Shown here piece by piece: positions 21,801 to 33,665 of a stretch of DNA of 64,000 bases. The position numbers and the translations under genes were made by a program. Below the pieces are notes generated by a model. The model saw only the letters and a program-made list of their open reading frames with translations, was not told where the DNA came from and made no database searches. Source of the stretch: Liolophura sinensis (taxonomy: Eukaryota > Mollusca > Polyplacophora > Chitonida > Chitonidae). The stretch spans positions 39,109,385 to 39,173,384 of the forward strand of contig NC_088295.1 in the NCBI RefSeq assembly GCF_032854445.1. The letters are read 5' to 3'. Every line of letters begins with the position of its first letter. Position 1 is the first letter of the stretch.

Positions 21801-24800
21801 TCTAAATCATGTGCAGGTTTCAGGATAGGATATAAAGAATGCACCCACCTGTACATTGGCGTGTGTTGGGTACTCATTAATTTAGTCTGTGTTACATATC
21901 TTTCAGTCCTGTGACAGCCACTCTGTTGAGAAGTAATTTTCTGAACTTCTATTTTTTGAAAGTGACTGATTATATGTGGTTGAAACTTAGTACATCATCA
22001 CCGGGACAAGTTACGGGTTTAGTTCGTGTTTCAGGTCGTAACATACATGTTGTTATTATTCTGACAGCTAAGACAATAGGGACATATAATGTAGCAGGTG
22101 TGCTTTCAGAATGCTTATTTAATTCAAATATTGTAGTGGTTTACAGCTTGCTCTATTCTAGGGCCCACACCTTACAACAAGGTATTGGCCTTGCACTTGT
22201 CTTTATTTCCTCCACTCATCAAGGGAATCCTTAAAGCTGTACATGCTTTCCTTGTGGAGAATTGAGAGATGACTGTTCAATAAAAATAAATAAGTTTATC
22301 TGGGTCAGAACACTTGAAAATTCTATTTGTGTAAGGTTTTGTAAGCTAGTTTATATTTAAGATCTGTATAAGTATTCCAGCCATTAAAAGTATGTATTAT
22401 GACATAGTGTTTTATAAATAATCAACATGTATTGGCTATTACAGGATATTTTATCATTCTGAATATACATGTACTTCTTTTGACAGGCAGAATTTGAAGC
22501 CACATTTAGACAGTACCATCCAGATGCCACTTTCAACTACCTCAAAAGTTTTCGACGAGCACGGGTGAATTACACATCAGCTGCCGTGGCAACGAGGGCA
22601 AGAATCCATTTTAATGAAAATCAAATTTGTGGAAAAACTGTCAAGTGCTATTTTGTACAGGTAGGATGGATTGTCATCATTTAAAGTTTTGATGTTGATC
22701 AGTTTCGATGTTGATACATGCATGTATAAATACCCTACTTCCTCAACCTTTTTGTATAGAAAGAGCAACATTCAGTGCATTTTATGCAGATTTATAATTT
22801 GATCACAAAGACAAAGCTACATTGGTTGGATTGGCCAATTTCAGGGCTTCACAAAAAGTATCATTTTATTATTCAACACAGAGTAATGCCTTCAGAATAT
22901 GCTTGAATAAATACCTTGCAAACCTTTGAAAAGGTGGAAGACTTACAGTATTGTGACTTGATAGAGACTCAGTCATTAAGACTGTAGAAACTAAACAGGT
23001 TTACTAATTCGCATTACAATCTAACAATATGACCTTATCATTGAACAGGCATTACATACTTATGAAGTATTTTAGTTTGCTCTTTGAAGTTTTAATTTCT
23101 CCAGAACATTTAATTTATATGATGTAATTTGTTCTTTGGTGAAATGAAAGATTCTTTACTGGGACCACTTTCACAAAACATTGGAAATCACTTATTGATA
23201 ACTTTTCTCAAAAATGACGTCGCTTTATGGCAATGTCTTTTACGAAAAAAGTTAAGAGAAATATGACTTATGAAGTTTTTGAAAGTGGCCCCAGATTCTT
23301 AACTATTCAAGGTCAAGCACCACGCCTTTGTTATTTTCTATTTTGCCCTAGAACTATTACGGTTGAGGTAAAAAGAAGGTTTTTCATGGTTGATTATAAA
23401 TGGCGTCTGTACACAGATGTATTGCAAGCTAAACTTTGGGGAGTGAATGGGGTACAATGTAATAGAAATTTCAACCTTGGTAAGTTTAGTTACCGTGTTA
23501 AAAGTTAAGTTTCAAAGAAAGAATTTCAAAGAATTATGAATTAATTTAAGCTTAGTTGCAGTAAAATAAATGTGGCATGGTTATATTGCCAGTAATGTGA
23601 ATTGTTTTATTCATGGGCTAAGTAGTATTGTGATGGTCCTGTCTGTCTCTTGCCCGTCTGTCTGTTTATCGCACATCTTTATGAGTGCCATATGTTTGAA
23701 CCTGCTAACGGGAAAGTCATGAGCTTTAACTGCATCAGATGATTATTGGGTCTCGTGCATGTCTATCCTTGCATTAATTTGCATATAAAACAGCTTAGTA
23801 TGCACAACTATCAACATTTTGTTCACCACTGTATCGCTATTAAAACATATTAACCTATCAACCTATTAAAAGAAATTTCATGATGTTTTGTAGAAGTGAT
23901 AATTGTGATTCTTACTTGTGCCGTTTGACCTTTTTACCTTAATTTCAAATACATAACTGGACACTTATCTGTTGTCAATTCATACTTCTACCTCATGAGT
24001 CTTGAGTGTTGATATTTGTGTTTAAAATCAGCATAAAATCATGTTTAACGTATTTGTGTGTGTATCTTTAACCAGCTAATACTTGGGCAAAATTAAGCTG
24101 GTTTAAATGCGAAAGTGGCTTTGAGCCATTTTGACATCGCCCACGTGGCAAAGCAGGGGCAATTAATCTGGTTTATTTGCCCCTTCTAGCAACGTGGCTT
24201 TAAGCTAGTGTATTTCTCCTGTGTGAACGATAACTGGGTCAAATCACCTGAATAGATATTTTTGGATTGATGTTATTACTAAACTGGCTTAAATCTGACA
24301 GTGTCAATGGATAAATTCCTTAAAATCAGCTTGACTTCATTGCCACGGGAAGGCAAGCATTTTTATAACTGGCACAATCAAGATCAAATCTAAACCGGTG
24401 TAGCCAGTATTAGCCAGCGCCTAAATTGTTACCATGTGAAAAAGGTATAACTTTAATACCAAATAGTTTACCCTATGTACATTAGGTCATCAAAGAATAA
24501 ATCACTGATTTTGTGTTTTGGAAACATTAAAATGAGTGTAGCCAGTATTAGGTAATTGGGGAGTTCAGAGCTGCGAAATCTTGCAGCTTAAATTTAAAAG
24601 TAGACCTACGTGCGAAAGTGTAATGCAATCTTTGTTGATATTAATTTACCAATAACCCGTATATTGTTGTGTTCCAGACACCTCTTTCCTCTATGAACGT
24701 CTTATTTTCATAAACGTTCAGCTCTTCAGTTTTCTCCATTGTTTGCCGGCCTCTGTGGCTCAGTTGGTTAGCGCGCTAGCGCAGCGTAATGACCCAGGAG

Positions 24801-27800
24801 CCTCTCACCAACACGGTCACTGTGAGTTCAAGTCCAGCTCATGCTGGCTTCCTCTCCAGCCATACGTGGGAAGGTCTCTCAGCAATATGCGGATGGTCGT
24901 GGGTTTCCACCAGGCTCTGCCAGGTTTCCACCTACCATAAGGCTGGCCGCCTTCATATAAGTGAAATATTCTTGAGTACAGCGTAAAACACCAATCAAAT
25001 AAATAAATAAATTCTCCATTGTTTGTCTACTCTAAATTGCTTTTCATGAAGTCTTTTTCAAACGGCCGTGCCTTGATAAGTATGACTTATTTAACATTGT
25101 TGACTGGTCAAATGATCAGTTGGCTTTTTGTTACCTTCAGTGATCAAAGGGTTTGAACTTGAAACTCCCCTATTCAAAAGTTCTGCCTAGATCAGAATAC
25201 ATACAGATACCGGTACATGTACATGTAAACTTCTTTGACACTGAGGCTTTATTGCTATACATGATTCATGTGTGTAGGACTGTTTTGATACTCTTTATTG
25301 CTACATATGATATATATGTTGATGTACATACATCTGTATGTTTTACTGTTAATGGAAGCAGATCTCCACAGTTTTGTGCTTGCTTGTTTATATGTGCGAT
25401 AAAGTAGGAATAATTGTTTCTGAGTATAACTGTCTAGGTATACCAGAATAGATCCGTGGGCGTGTTAATTGTCATGGCTGTGCCACACATGCAATTTCTT
25501 CCCACAAAAATTCCTGTTTACTTCTGTTTATCTTCAAATCAATTGTGTTATCCTTGGCATCCATTGTTCACTTTTGTAAACAAGTGACATAAGTTTACTG
25601 TGACATGTTGTTTGTGCTTCATGTATAATGACCTGGCAGCGCTGTTTTTTTGTGAACTTCACAACCTTAATTTACTTATTTCAAGCTGCCATTTCATATT
25701 TGCCTTAAATGGAAGCCATACAAGCGGATCCCAGGTTTAATAAGGCAGTGGCCGAGTTAAGGTCTTGTGTCTCGTTACTGGTTACTTAAAGATAAAGAGT
25801 GGGCTTAATTTATGACATTAAATGGGCTGCCACTTTCTACCAAAAACCGAAAAAGGGTTTTTGCTTTAAAAAAAAGCTCCTTAAAACCCAAGCTAATGAA
25901 TGTTCAGAGATTAGGTTAAGCTGTGAAAAAGAACCCCTAGATACATTTTAATGGGTGCAGAGTTTGGTATAACTACGCTGATGACTTTATAAACAGTTTT
26001 TACATGTAATATGGAAGAGAGTAACTACTTCATTCATGTAAATGGTTTGTTAGAAGATGAGGTCTCACTGCAGGGTTCGATTTGAGACCGGAATCTGGAA
26101 GCCGGAAATCACCGAAATATTTTCGTCAATAAAAGTTCGGAATTGTATTTGGATTCATTCAGAGGGGGAAAAAATCTGACGTACAACTGGACATATTAGT
26201 AACTCAGTTTAACGGTTGTTTGTTGTTACAATTACATATAGCTTCAGATTGACAAATGATCAAGTTTGATTTTTAATTTTCAGTGCTGCTCAATCTCATT
26301 CTTTAAATGATCTGATTTCACATTTGACCGAAGAGTTCAAGTTACCCAGTTTCAAAGTATAGTTCTCATTTATTTTAGGGTTAAACCCTAAAGTAAATGT
26401 AGGTCTAGATTCAAATGTTAGGGTATTGCGGGAACCTAAAATTAGATTCCCATGATTTTGCCTTGAGATGAAGTTACATGATTGAGGCAAAATTTCGCAT
26501 ATTTATAGAACTAAAACGTAGTCTCTTCGTAAGTTACAGTATTACTGTGTGGCATGATTTGCACCAGTTCATAAGGTCATTGAAGGACAAATTTAATGCA
26601 CACATGCAATTTGTGATTAAAACGAATTTGACTTTAAACATAAAAAGTTAAACATAAGTTCATAGAAAATATTTTCTGATCTGTCTAATGGAATGTTCAT
26701 TGTCAAAGTAATTACTGTAAATGACATAACATTTTGGATGAAAAGGAACATTTTTGGAGGAAAATAGATGTTATCAGATATTTACTACTTTCGTTGTTGA
26801 AACTTAACATTTTCCCACAATCATATCATCCTACTGTCCAAACAAACATCAAAAAAAACTTCTAATAGGAAAAGAACTCTCAGAAACTGGAAAAATGAGC
26901 AACTCAGCCTTGGACAAAATTTTCGGAAATTTAGTGTGTGATAGATTAACAAAATTATATGAAGCATCCATTAACACATGGTACTAGGGTAGTCAAGTGT
27001 TGCACAGCACTATAGTATAAATCATGTTAGTGAGGTGCTGTTGCAACAGACACTTGGCAGAGATCATTACTCTTAATCTTGTGAACTTTATTTATCAGTG
27101 TGACTGCGATCAGACTATCGTGCCAGAAATGTTTATGCATGATAAGCTACAATGTAGCTCAGTTGCCTAAAGCCTTGCAGTCCCGTGGCCGATTAGGCTT
27201 TGATGAGTGAGGTCACGTGCTCAAATCTAGGCATCGCTGGTAAAGGTGTTGGGGGGGGGGGGGGGGGGGCTACTTGCCTTTAGTAAGTCGTCACAGTGAA
27301 GCAGCACTAGATAAAAGAGCGATGGAATTCGTCCTGCAACAAGGAGGCACATTACATATTAACTCTAAGGACTTCTTCGTTGTCATACGTCTGAAAATTT
27401 GTTGAGTACGACGTTAACCCCCAAGCACTCACTCAACTCACTCAGAAGTGTAAAGGAGGTTCAAATGTCTGATAAATACATGTGTCTGGCATAGGTCGAT
27501 GTTTTTCATTGCCATTGAAGTGAAATATTCTGGAGTACAGCATTAAACCCCAGTCAGATAAATAAATATGCACGGATTTGAACAGTACTTGTACATCTTC
27601 ATTTAAATGCAAAGAAAACACTAAAATGAAGTACTTGTATATATATATCACTAATCAGGTGAAAGAACATCAGGCAGTGTATGGGAAAGAAGATTGATTG
27701 ATTGATTTATTAATTGAATTTTTTTTTGTTTACTAAATTGTTTATGCTGAGTGAAATGCTTTTGAAACATGAGATTTTGCAGTGCTCAGATGAGGCTGAT

Positions 27801-30800
27801 ATGTTTTATGTTTGACTTTGTTCATAAACATACATGTATGCATGTATGTACGCATCTGCATAAACAATATATTGCGCAATGCCAAGTTCCAATGATTGAA
27901 TGTGTAAATCACTACAATGAATGAGACCAAGATTGGTAATGTAAGCATTTAAATTCTTTTTCTCATGAGAGAGATCTATTCAGTATGTCTAAAAGAAAGG
28001 CTTGCAGTGGGACTGAAAGCATGCATGGATAGACTTGTAATATACACAATATCACAAATAGGGAATTTTGTTTGGAATTAGACAGCATTATTTGATTCTC
28101 TGCCTCCATGCAACAGCCACAGGTTTTCGTTTATAATTTTGTTTTTAATACTCCTCAGGAGTACAGTATAACTTTTCAGAAGAGTTTTGAGTATATTTAA
28201 GTCTTTGAATCTTCAAGATGAGGATAATTTTATGATTTTTATGACTTATACAAAGGTGAACTATATAAATTTCTTGTAGTGATAAAAGTGTATTTTGCAC
28301 AGTTTATAGATATCATTTTTGTATTAACATTTTTGATATTTTACATGTCACCCAGGCGCCATGAAGTGAAAAAGGGAGACATTTGTTTCATGACATTTCA
28401 GTCCTGAGCTCAGTGATATCATGTCACAAAACATTTAGTGGAAAATTTTACATTTCTTCATCATGCAACATTAAGACACAGCTTTGAAATCTCTGCAGGT
28501 CAACTGCAATGGCCCTAAGCATGTCGTTTTTTAATCTGAAATGCAATGACATCTGGGGAATAAGTGAAGAGAACGGCAGTATGAAATATATCATTTTTTG
28601 CCATTTTCTGTTTGTTAGGATAGACTTCAACACCTTTGTCTTGGTGTGTGTTGTGTAACCCGATACTGCTAATCCTTGTTTACTCAGGTATTCTCGGGCT
28701 ACACAATAAACACCAAGACAACAACACCAAGACAGGGATATTTAACCCTTAAACACTGCTCCTGGAAATCGTTCTTTTCTTGTTACATGTATAGGTCAAT
28801 CAAGCATCTTTCAGGTCAATCCAGCATCTTTCCCATTTTTTGTTTAAAATCCATCTAATGTTAAAAATGCAACAAAAATGCAACATATATTACTGCAAAG
28901 CCCCCAGTCTATCACAGATGTGAGCCTCTATTGATAGTATTTATCTTAAAGCATTCAGGAGAGCTCTGTCATATTTGGGAAATTTGCTATGGTTGACGTG
29001 GTGGTATTGTCACATGACGTCACATAAGTGCGTAAGACACAACCATGGTTATGTAAATTCAATCAACTCAGATTATGCAGTTGATGCTGAATACAGTGTA
29101 CGTCATGTAAATGTACTTCTGCTTTCCTAAACAACATCACATTATTATAAGATGTACCAAAGCTACCAGTTTAGTGCAACACTAATCGTGAACTTTATCA
29201 TGTTTTGATTACATATCAGTTTGAAGTACATTTTCATAACAGCGATAAATTTGGATGGTGTGTTATCCCATCCTGATACCAATCCCTGCTTGTTGTCTTA
29301 CATTAATTCTTGACCAAGCCATGTTCAAAGGTTGCCAGTAGGAAGCATTACATGTCATAGCTAAAGTCAGAGTTAGGTGTTGTTGCTGTGGCATGAACCA
29401 TGCCATATCAGCGCTAAGCCACACGTTGGCATGTTTAAACATAATTACAAGAATCAGAATAGAAAATACGTCACCCAGGAAGAAGTATTGCTGAACTGTT
29501 AGAATAATTACATTCAGCCTTCACAAAAGTCTACATCATAACAAACAGTTATTGAGGAAATCATACACCTACAAAGTGTCTATATACATACTTTATATAT
29601 AATAACTTAAGATGAAAGTTTATGTACATGTACATGTACAAGTTTGCTGACCAAACAAATTATAAACCCAACACACCCAAATATACACTAGAGTACTGTG
29701 GTGTTATGATGTATGGGACTGTCTTTGTTTTATTAGTCCAACTATAGCTTTACACCTCGTCTGTCTGTCTGTCTGTCTGCTACAAATCAGTTTTACACAC
29801 TTTATTCAATATGATTCATCATATTCTCAAAAATCTCCTTGGGTTGTCTTGAACAAACTCTGACTACTTGAACAGGAAAAAAACACCTTTTTTATATCTC
29901 ATGAAGTAAATATGCTTTATTTAGGGTGGACAAATTTTCCCCAAAACGTCTACATGCGTGCAAAAAAAAAAACCCAGGGAGAAGTCATGTGTATTTACCT
30001 GGCCTTCTCTTTTCCAGAGGCAAAGAGAAATTTTTCAGCAGTTATTTTCTATTATTCGTTACCACAAGACCTAGCAGGTGCTGTTTTTTGGTGGATGTTT
30101 TAATTGTGTTTGTCCCCAGCTGTCTTTTATTCTGATTTCAAGAGACATCAGGTAATGTAGCTCTGTATGTAAAGATTCAAAGCAGTGACAAAGATAACCC
30201 TCGCTGAACACCTCTTACCTCTTGCCGTGGAGATTGGTGTGAAGCCTAAGATTATAGTGATGACGCATTCCGGCTCATTAGTAACACTATAACAAATTGA
30301 CGTTGGAAGAGCAGTGGCAAGTAGTCAACCTTAGCTGTAACAACACTTGCCAATTATCACGTGGACAACCCGGTGGAGCAGGAAATGAGTAGGCGATACT
30401 CATGCATCACTTTAATCTAGGGCCTTATTGACTATTTCAGAAAACTCTCATGCGTGCTTTGATGTATTTACCAGAAATAGAATGCTTGTATAAGTCGTGC
30501 TGACGTCCTTTCATAACTGATGACATGCATGCATAGTCCTCCAATCCGACTATGTATCTGTAGGTATATTTATAAGGGAAGTCCCACAAGTAATGTAGCA
30601 TTTGTCAGATTTCTTCAGTCTCCATTGGTGTCTCAATAAGCTACCATTATCTATTGAGTCCAGAGTTATAGCCTGTCGTAGAACTTGAGTCTCTATATCA
30701 CATCGGAGTGATTGTTATACAAGGTGTTGTATCAGTGATCACTTGTGAAGCCTGCATAATTATGGTAAGTTCTGTCTCTGCATATTTGTACAAGCGGGGA

Positions 30801-33083
30801 AATCAGGTTTTTACATGTTTAGCTGGAAATTCATGCTTATATTACTGATGGAGAAATTGCTCTCAAAAGTTGAAATTTACATTGTGGCCTGACTTTTTTT
30901 GTTAGAATTTTCATATTCTACACTTTTACTGTGGGGCTCATTTTGTATATTTATTAGTTTGTTTATCGAATGCAATTACATGTATGTAAATATGCACGCT
31001 CTGAATTCCAATGAGATACGTGCAGACCTGTTTATGTCTTCACAGCAGTCAGGCTATATGAAGGTTGTTATTTTGCCCAAACTATAAAATTGAATTCCAT
31101 AGAGTGTATTATTAAGCCTGTCAATTAAGGTTCTGCCAACCATCATTGGTTCTTAAAGATCTGTACTGCATATCTGATTACATTGAATAATGCTGAATGT
31201 TTCATGGGTGTCTGACCATACTGTAGTCTACATGTATAGTGGGGTGTCATGAGACTACCCTGCAGAGCTAATACAATCACCACATGTTATGTGACTTTAT
31301 TAGGGCAGGTGTGACACACATGACTTGAGCCTTTATTGTAAGTGAAATAAACAGGTTACTTATCGCTGATATTAGTGTCACAAAGTCATGTTTATTGACA
31401 TTAGTGATTTGGATTAATTTACAGCTGTATAGAGGAACCAATCCTGTCAGTTCAAACTTTGTGGTGAGGAACTTGTGATATACATGTGTACTGATAAGGA
31501 TATGTACATGAAGTATTCAGTGTCCAGTGGTTAGCTGTGACATAATGTATAAGATCTTTTAACCCGAAAGTCACTAGAAGAGCTAAGGAAGGATAGTTTT
31601 GCCCTGCATATGATCTCAATGGGGAGTAAGGTTGGTAATCATATCCGGGGACAGTTTAATAGCAAATGTATGTTTTCAGTTTTGAACACCATAGCCTATT
31701 GTATAGTCCATTACAATGTCTTCAAAGCAGCTATATCTGCAGTGTTCATGTGTGTAACTCGTAGGGCTAATTGGCCTAAGAATGTTGAATATGTGTATAT
31801 AAATACGTTCCCCAGCAGCTCATCAAATGTAAGTGCAACGTAGGTACCTGTATATATACATGTAAGGGGATAACGTTGTATGGATGGTTATTGATTTATT
31901 TTATTGGTCCTCAAGTGACGCAGATGTGAATCTAAATGACTATGACGACAAGCTAGGTGTAAATACAGACCCCCCACCCCTCCTCTCCTGTTATTTTTCC
32001 AATAGTTGTTTTGACAACATTTACAATTTTAGAGTTGATGAAGACTTAATATCTTTTAAGGCCATTTATACTCTTTAAAAAGAAAGCTTATTTGTATGGT
32101 TTACAGGTTGCAGAAGAGTTTTCAGTTTTCATTATTATTATTTGAGCTAGATTTTGTTTTACTTTCTCATCTTCTGTGGCAAGATTAAATTATGAATTCT
32201 GAAGGTAAAATGATATTGGTGGTGACAAGAAATGAGTATAATTCATCCCAAATCATCAACTCTTGGTATGGTGGTATGCTGGAACACTAATGGGTTTGTG
32301 TTGTTTTTGTTGTTACAGCCTAAATCTGAGCAGATGTCTAACACAGGCCCTAACCTGATGCCCCCTGCCCCAGAGAAACAGTTCCTCATATCCCCTCCTG
32401 CTTCCCCTCCTGTGGGCTGGGAACCTGTGCCCGAGGCCTCACCTATAGTCAACTACGATCTCATAGCGGCTCTCTCCAAACTCACTCCAGGTAAGGGTTA
32501 CCAGATTTCATTGCATTTTCATTATTACAGTCTATGTTGTAGCCACCATCTGAATACATATCTCTGTATATGACTAAGCATTTTGACCATGAGTCTTGGA
32601 CAAGTTACTCACTTTACCTGATTCTGTTTGTTTTAAAAAGCTTTCTTTGGAAAGAGAAAATTTGAGTTTCAGCATCAAAACTAAGTAATATTTTATTTAT
32701 TTGCCTGTAAAAATGCAGACTAAAGTCTAATCTTTGTGTATTTAATCCAAAATGGCTAGAAATTTAACCATAAAGATATTTTCTTGAGCCTTTTAATGTT
32801 TTAATATTTCTGTTTCAAATTGAAACAACTATGTTTTAATAATACACAATAATTCTTGAGCATGTTAAGCATATTTTAGAATTGGCTACTTTTGTTGTCA
32901 GTTACCTTGATCGTTTCTCACCTTTTGTTGTTTATTGTGTTGTTGATGACAGGTGAGACGCATGAGCTTCACCCCCAATCCAGCAATCAGCCAGGTATTG
33001 TAGTTCACCTGTGTGAGGAGCAAGACCCCTCAGTCTGTCCCCGACCCACAATTGTGCAGACACGCTGTCCAGACAGATCATGA
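18805..33083 (+). CDS. RCAN: Regulator of calcineurin (calcipressin), complete, four coding exons
   Basis: RCAN proteins bind the phosphatase calcineurin and tune NFAT-type signalling in the cytosol. Exons: 18805-18984, 22487-22660, 32319-32490, 32953-33083 (stop TGA 33081-33083), giving 218 residues, a normal family length; phases agree throughout. Exon 1 encodes an acidic leader and the first strand of the RRM-like fold, [20 protein letters not shown]. Exon 2 completes it ([24 protein letters not shown]). Exon 3 carries the family signature [18 protein letters not shown] followed by [14 protein letters not shown]. Exon 4 has the calcineurin-docking strand [12 protein letters not shown] and the C-terminal [10 protein letters not shown] start at ATG 18805, in a GAGAAAATGG context; the in-frame codon at 18775 is GTG. 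Vertebrates have three RCAN paralogues; this looks like the single invertebrate form. Confidence 0.95.
18985..22486 (+). other. RCAN: RCAN intron 1
   Basis: 3.5 kb with no recognisable exon. It contains the inverted-repeat element at 19230-19870 described separately. Short open frames such as 21040-21309 and 21911-22234 show no family resemblance and I treat them as chance. Confidence 0.8.
19230..19870. mobile_element. Element or duplication bounded by ~110-bp inverted repeats
   Basis: The left arm (about 19236-19345) and the reverse complement of the right arm (about 19755-19868) share GTGCTATTTTAAAA/GCGCTATTTTAAAA, CTGACATTCAT, ACACTGAGTCCATCA and CTCTCAAA, at roughly 80% identity by eye. 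The ends read TTTACC and GGTAAAT. No transposase frame lies inside. In RCAN intron 1. Confidence 0.6.
22487..22660 (+). CDS. RCAN: RCAN exon 2, RRM-like domain
   Basis: 58 codons, phase 0 on both sides, flanked by TTTTGACAG and GTAGGA. It reads [20 protein letters not shown], then [11 protein letters not shown] and [20 protein letters not shown]. The order of hydrophobic and basic positions matches human RCAN1 (EFEALFRTYDPDATFQYLKS). Upstream and downstream introns are 3.5 kb and 9.7 kb. Confidence 0.95.
22731..22950. mobile_element. MITE, family A, full copy
   Basis: From TACCCTACTTCCTCAACC to AAGGTGGAAGACTTACAGTA, 220 bp with imperfect inverted ends. Internal order is reversed relative to the MDN1 copies (TTGGCCAATTTCAGGGC). 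In RCAN intron 2, starting 70 bp after exon 2. Confidence 0.8.
23161..23292. mobile_element. Palindromic MITE, family B
   Basis: 132 bp starting GGGACCACTTTCACAAAAC and ending TTTTTGAAAGTGGCCCC, near reverse complements. Similar fragments (AAATGGCTTTGTGGAATCGG, AATGGTTTTGTGGAATGGTC) occur near 8155 and 45195 and may be decayed relatives. Confidence 0.6.
24746..25011 (+). mobile_element. V-SINE-like element, full length, recently inserted
   Basis: The complete reference copy in this window. tRNA-like head GGCCTCTGTGGCTCAGTTGG with box A and box B (GAGTTCAAGTCC), body with GGAAGGTCTCTCAGCAATATG, a 3' domain (TATAAGTGAAATATTCTTGA, AAACACCAATCAAATAAAT) and an AAATAAAT tail. A perfect 14-bp target-site duplication TTCTCCATTGTTTG flanks it (24732-24745 and 25012-25025), proof of LINE-type retrotransposition. 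Probably related to molluscan V-SINEs such as RUDI; naming is from memory. Confidence 0.9.
27150..27440 (+). mobile_element. tRNA-derived SINE of a second family, with a poly-G expansion
   Basis: Starts with a tRNA-like head (TGTAGCTCAGTTGCCTAAAG; box-B-like GGTCACGTGCTCAAATCT) and ends GTTGAGTACGACGTTAACCCC followed by a CACTCACTCAACTCACTCA tail. A run of about 20 G interrupts it at 27250-27269. Confidence 0.7.
27510..27572 (+). mobile_element. V-SINE-like tail fragment
   Basis: GAAGTGAAATATTCTGGAGT, then ACAGCATTAAACCCCAGTCA and GATAAATAAAT, the family 3' end alone. In RCAN intron 2. Confidence 0.55.
30565..30764 (+). promoter_or_regulatory. Possible internal RCAN promoter and alternative first exon
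   Basis: A TATA-like element (TATATTTATAAGG, 30565-30577) is followed about 36 bp later by an initiator-like TCAGAT (30605-30610). The putative exon ends in ATG at 30762-30764, directly before a near-consensus donor GTAAGTTC. Exon 3 begins in phase 0, so splicing to it would give [11 protein letters not shown]..., an RCAN lacking the RRM-like half. No transcript evidence; the elements are short and could be chance. Confidence 0.25.
32319..33083 (+). CDS. RCAN: RCAN exons 3 and 4, calcineurin-binding half
   Basis: Exon 3 (32319-32490) and exon 4 (32953-33083) are separated by a 462-bp intron and join within a glycine codon (CCA G|GT). The [10 protein letters not shown] run contains the two serines that in vertebrate RCAN1 are phosphorylated; GIVVH matches the PxIxIT-like calcineurin docking strand and TRCP the C-terminal TxxP-like element. 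The acidic stretch between docking strand and tail is shorter than in human RCAN1 (EEQDPS here). The ending is PDRS-stop. Confidence 0.93.
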
Positions 33084-33244
33084 GGGAGGACCCAAATGTC
33101 TCCCAACACTACAGATAGGGCATAATGATGACTGCTACTCAACCAGCTGCCCATATCATCTCGGTTAGAAGTTTTGTCTTCTTTAACAGATTCGCAGCGT
33201 GGAATTTGTTGATTCTGAAAGATGATTAAGGTAGAATAGTTTTT

Positions 33245-33665
33245 CTGGATGATCAACACTACAGCGTGGTTTTCCCTTGACCTTGGGCATCTCAGCTCGG
33301 TTTTCCATGATTTTCTCTGTGATGAGGTGTTCAGCCTGGTTTTCCGCGTAGCTTCTGGAACTGAATTTTCCAGATGGTGAATAATTCTGCTTGCGTGTTA
33401 AGGGTTATCATGGTTGTGAACAGTTCAGTTTGGTTTCCAATGGGTTTTCAGGCGGTGAACAGCTCAGCTTGGTTTCCCATGGGTTATCAGGCAGTGAACA
33501 GTTCAGTTTGGATTTTTATAGTTCTCTTAGGCTATGAACAGTTAGCTTGGTTTTTACTTACCAAACAAGTCAGCTTGTTTTTCAATGGTATTCAAAGTTA
33601 TGAAAATTCAACTTGTTTATCCATTGTTTTTCAAGTGATGAATTGTTTGGTTTGATTTTCCATGG
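33245..33665 (+). repeat. Degenerate minisatellite of about 39 bp in the predicted RCAN 3' UTR
   Basis: Imperfect copies of a unit like CAGTGAACAGTTCAGTTTGG followed by a TTTCCATGGGTT-type half recur from 160 bp after the stop codon. The best copies lie at 33410-33540 and the flanking ones are strongly decayed. Open reading frames across it are not protein-like. Confidence 0.6.

Larger units (their letters stand above)
22661..32318 (+). other. RCAN: RCAN intron 2 (9.7 kb)
   Basis: Holds a MITE (22731-22950), a palindromic MITE (23161-23292), a fresh SINE (24746-25011), a second-type SINE with a poly-G run (27150-27440) and a GTCT microsatellite (about 29758-29780). Near 30565-30764 is a promoter-like stretch ending in a start codon next to a strong splice donor (see findings). 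The remainder is AT-rich sequence without recognisable genes. Confidence 0.75.

Noticed and set aside
23227-23508. 93-codon frame beginning [13 protein letters not shown]
   Set aside because: Starts inside a palindromic MITE and continues into RCAN intron; no recognisable domain.
24748-24840. tRNA gene suggested by GTGGCTCAGTTGGTTAGCGC
   Set aside because: The A and B boxes belong to a SINE head with a long non-tRNA body, an A/T tail and a target-site duplication.
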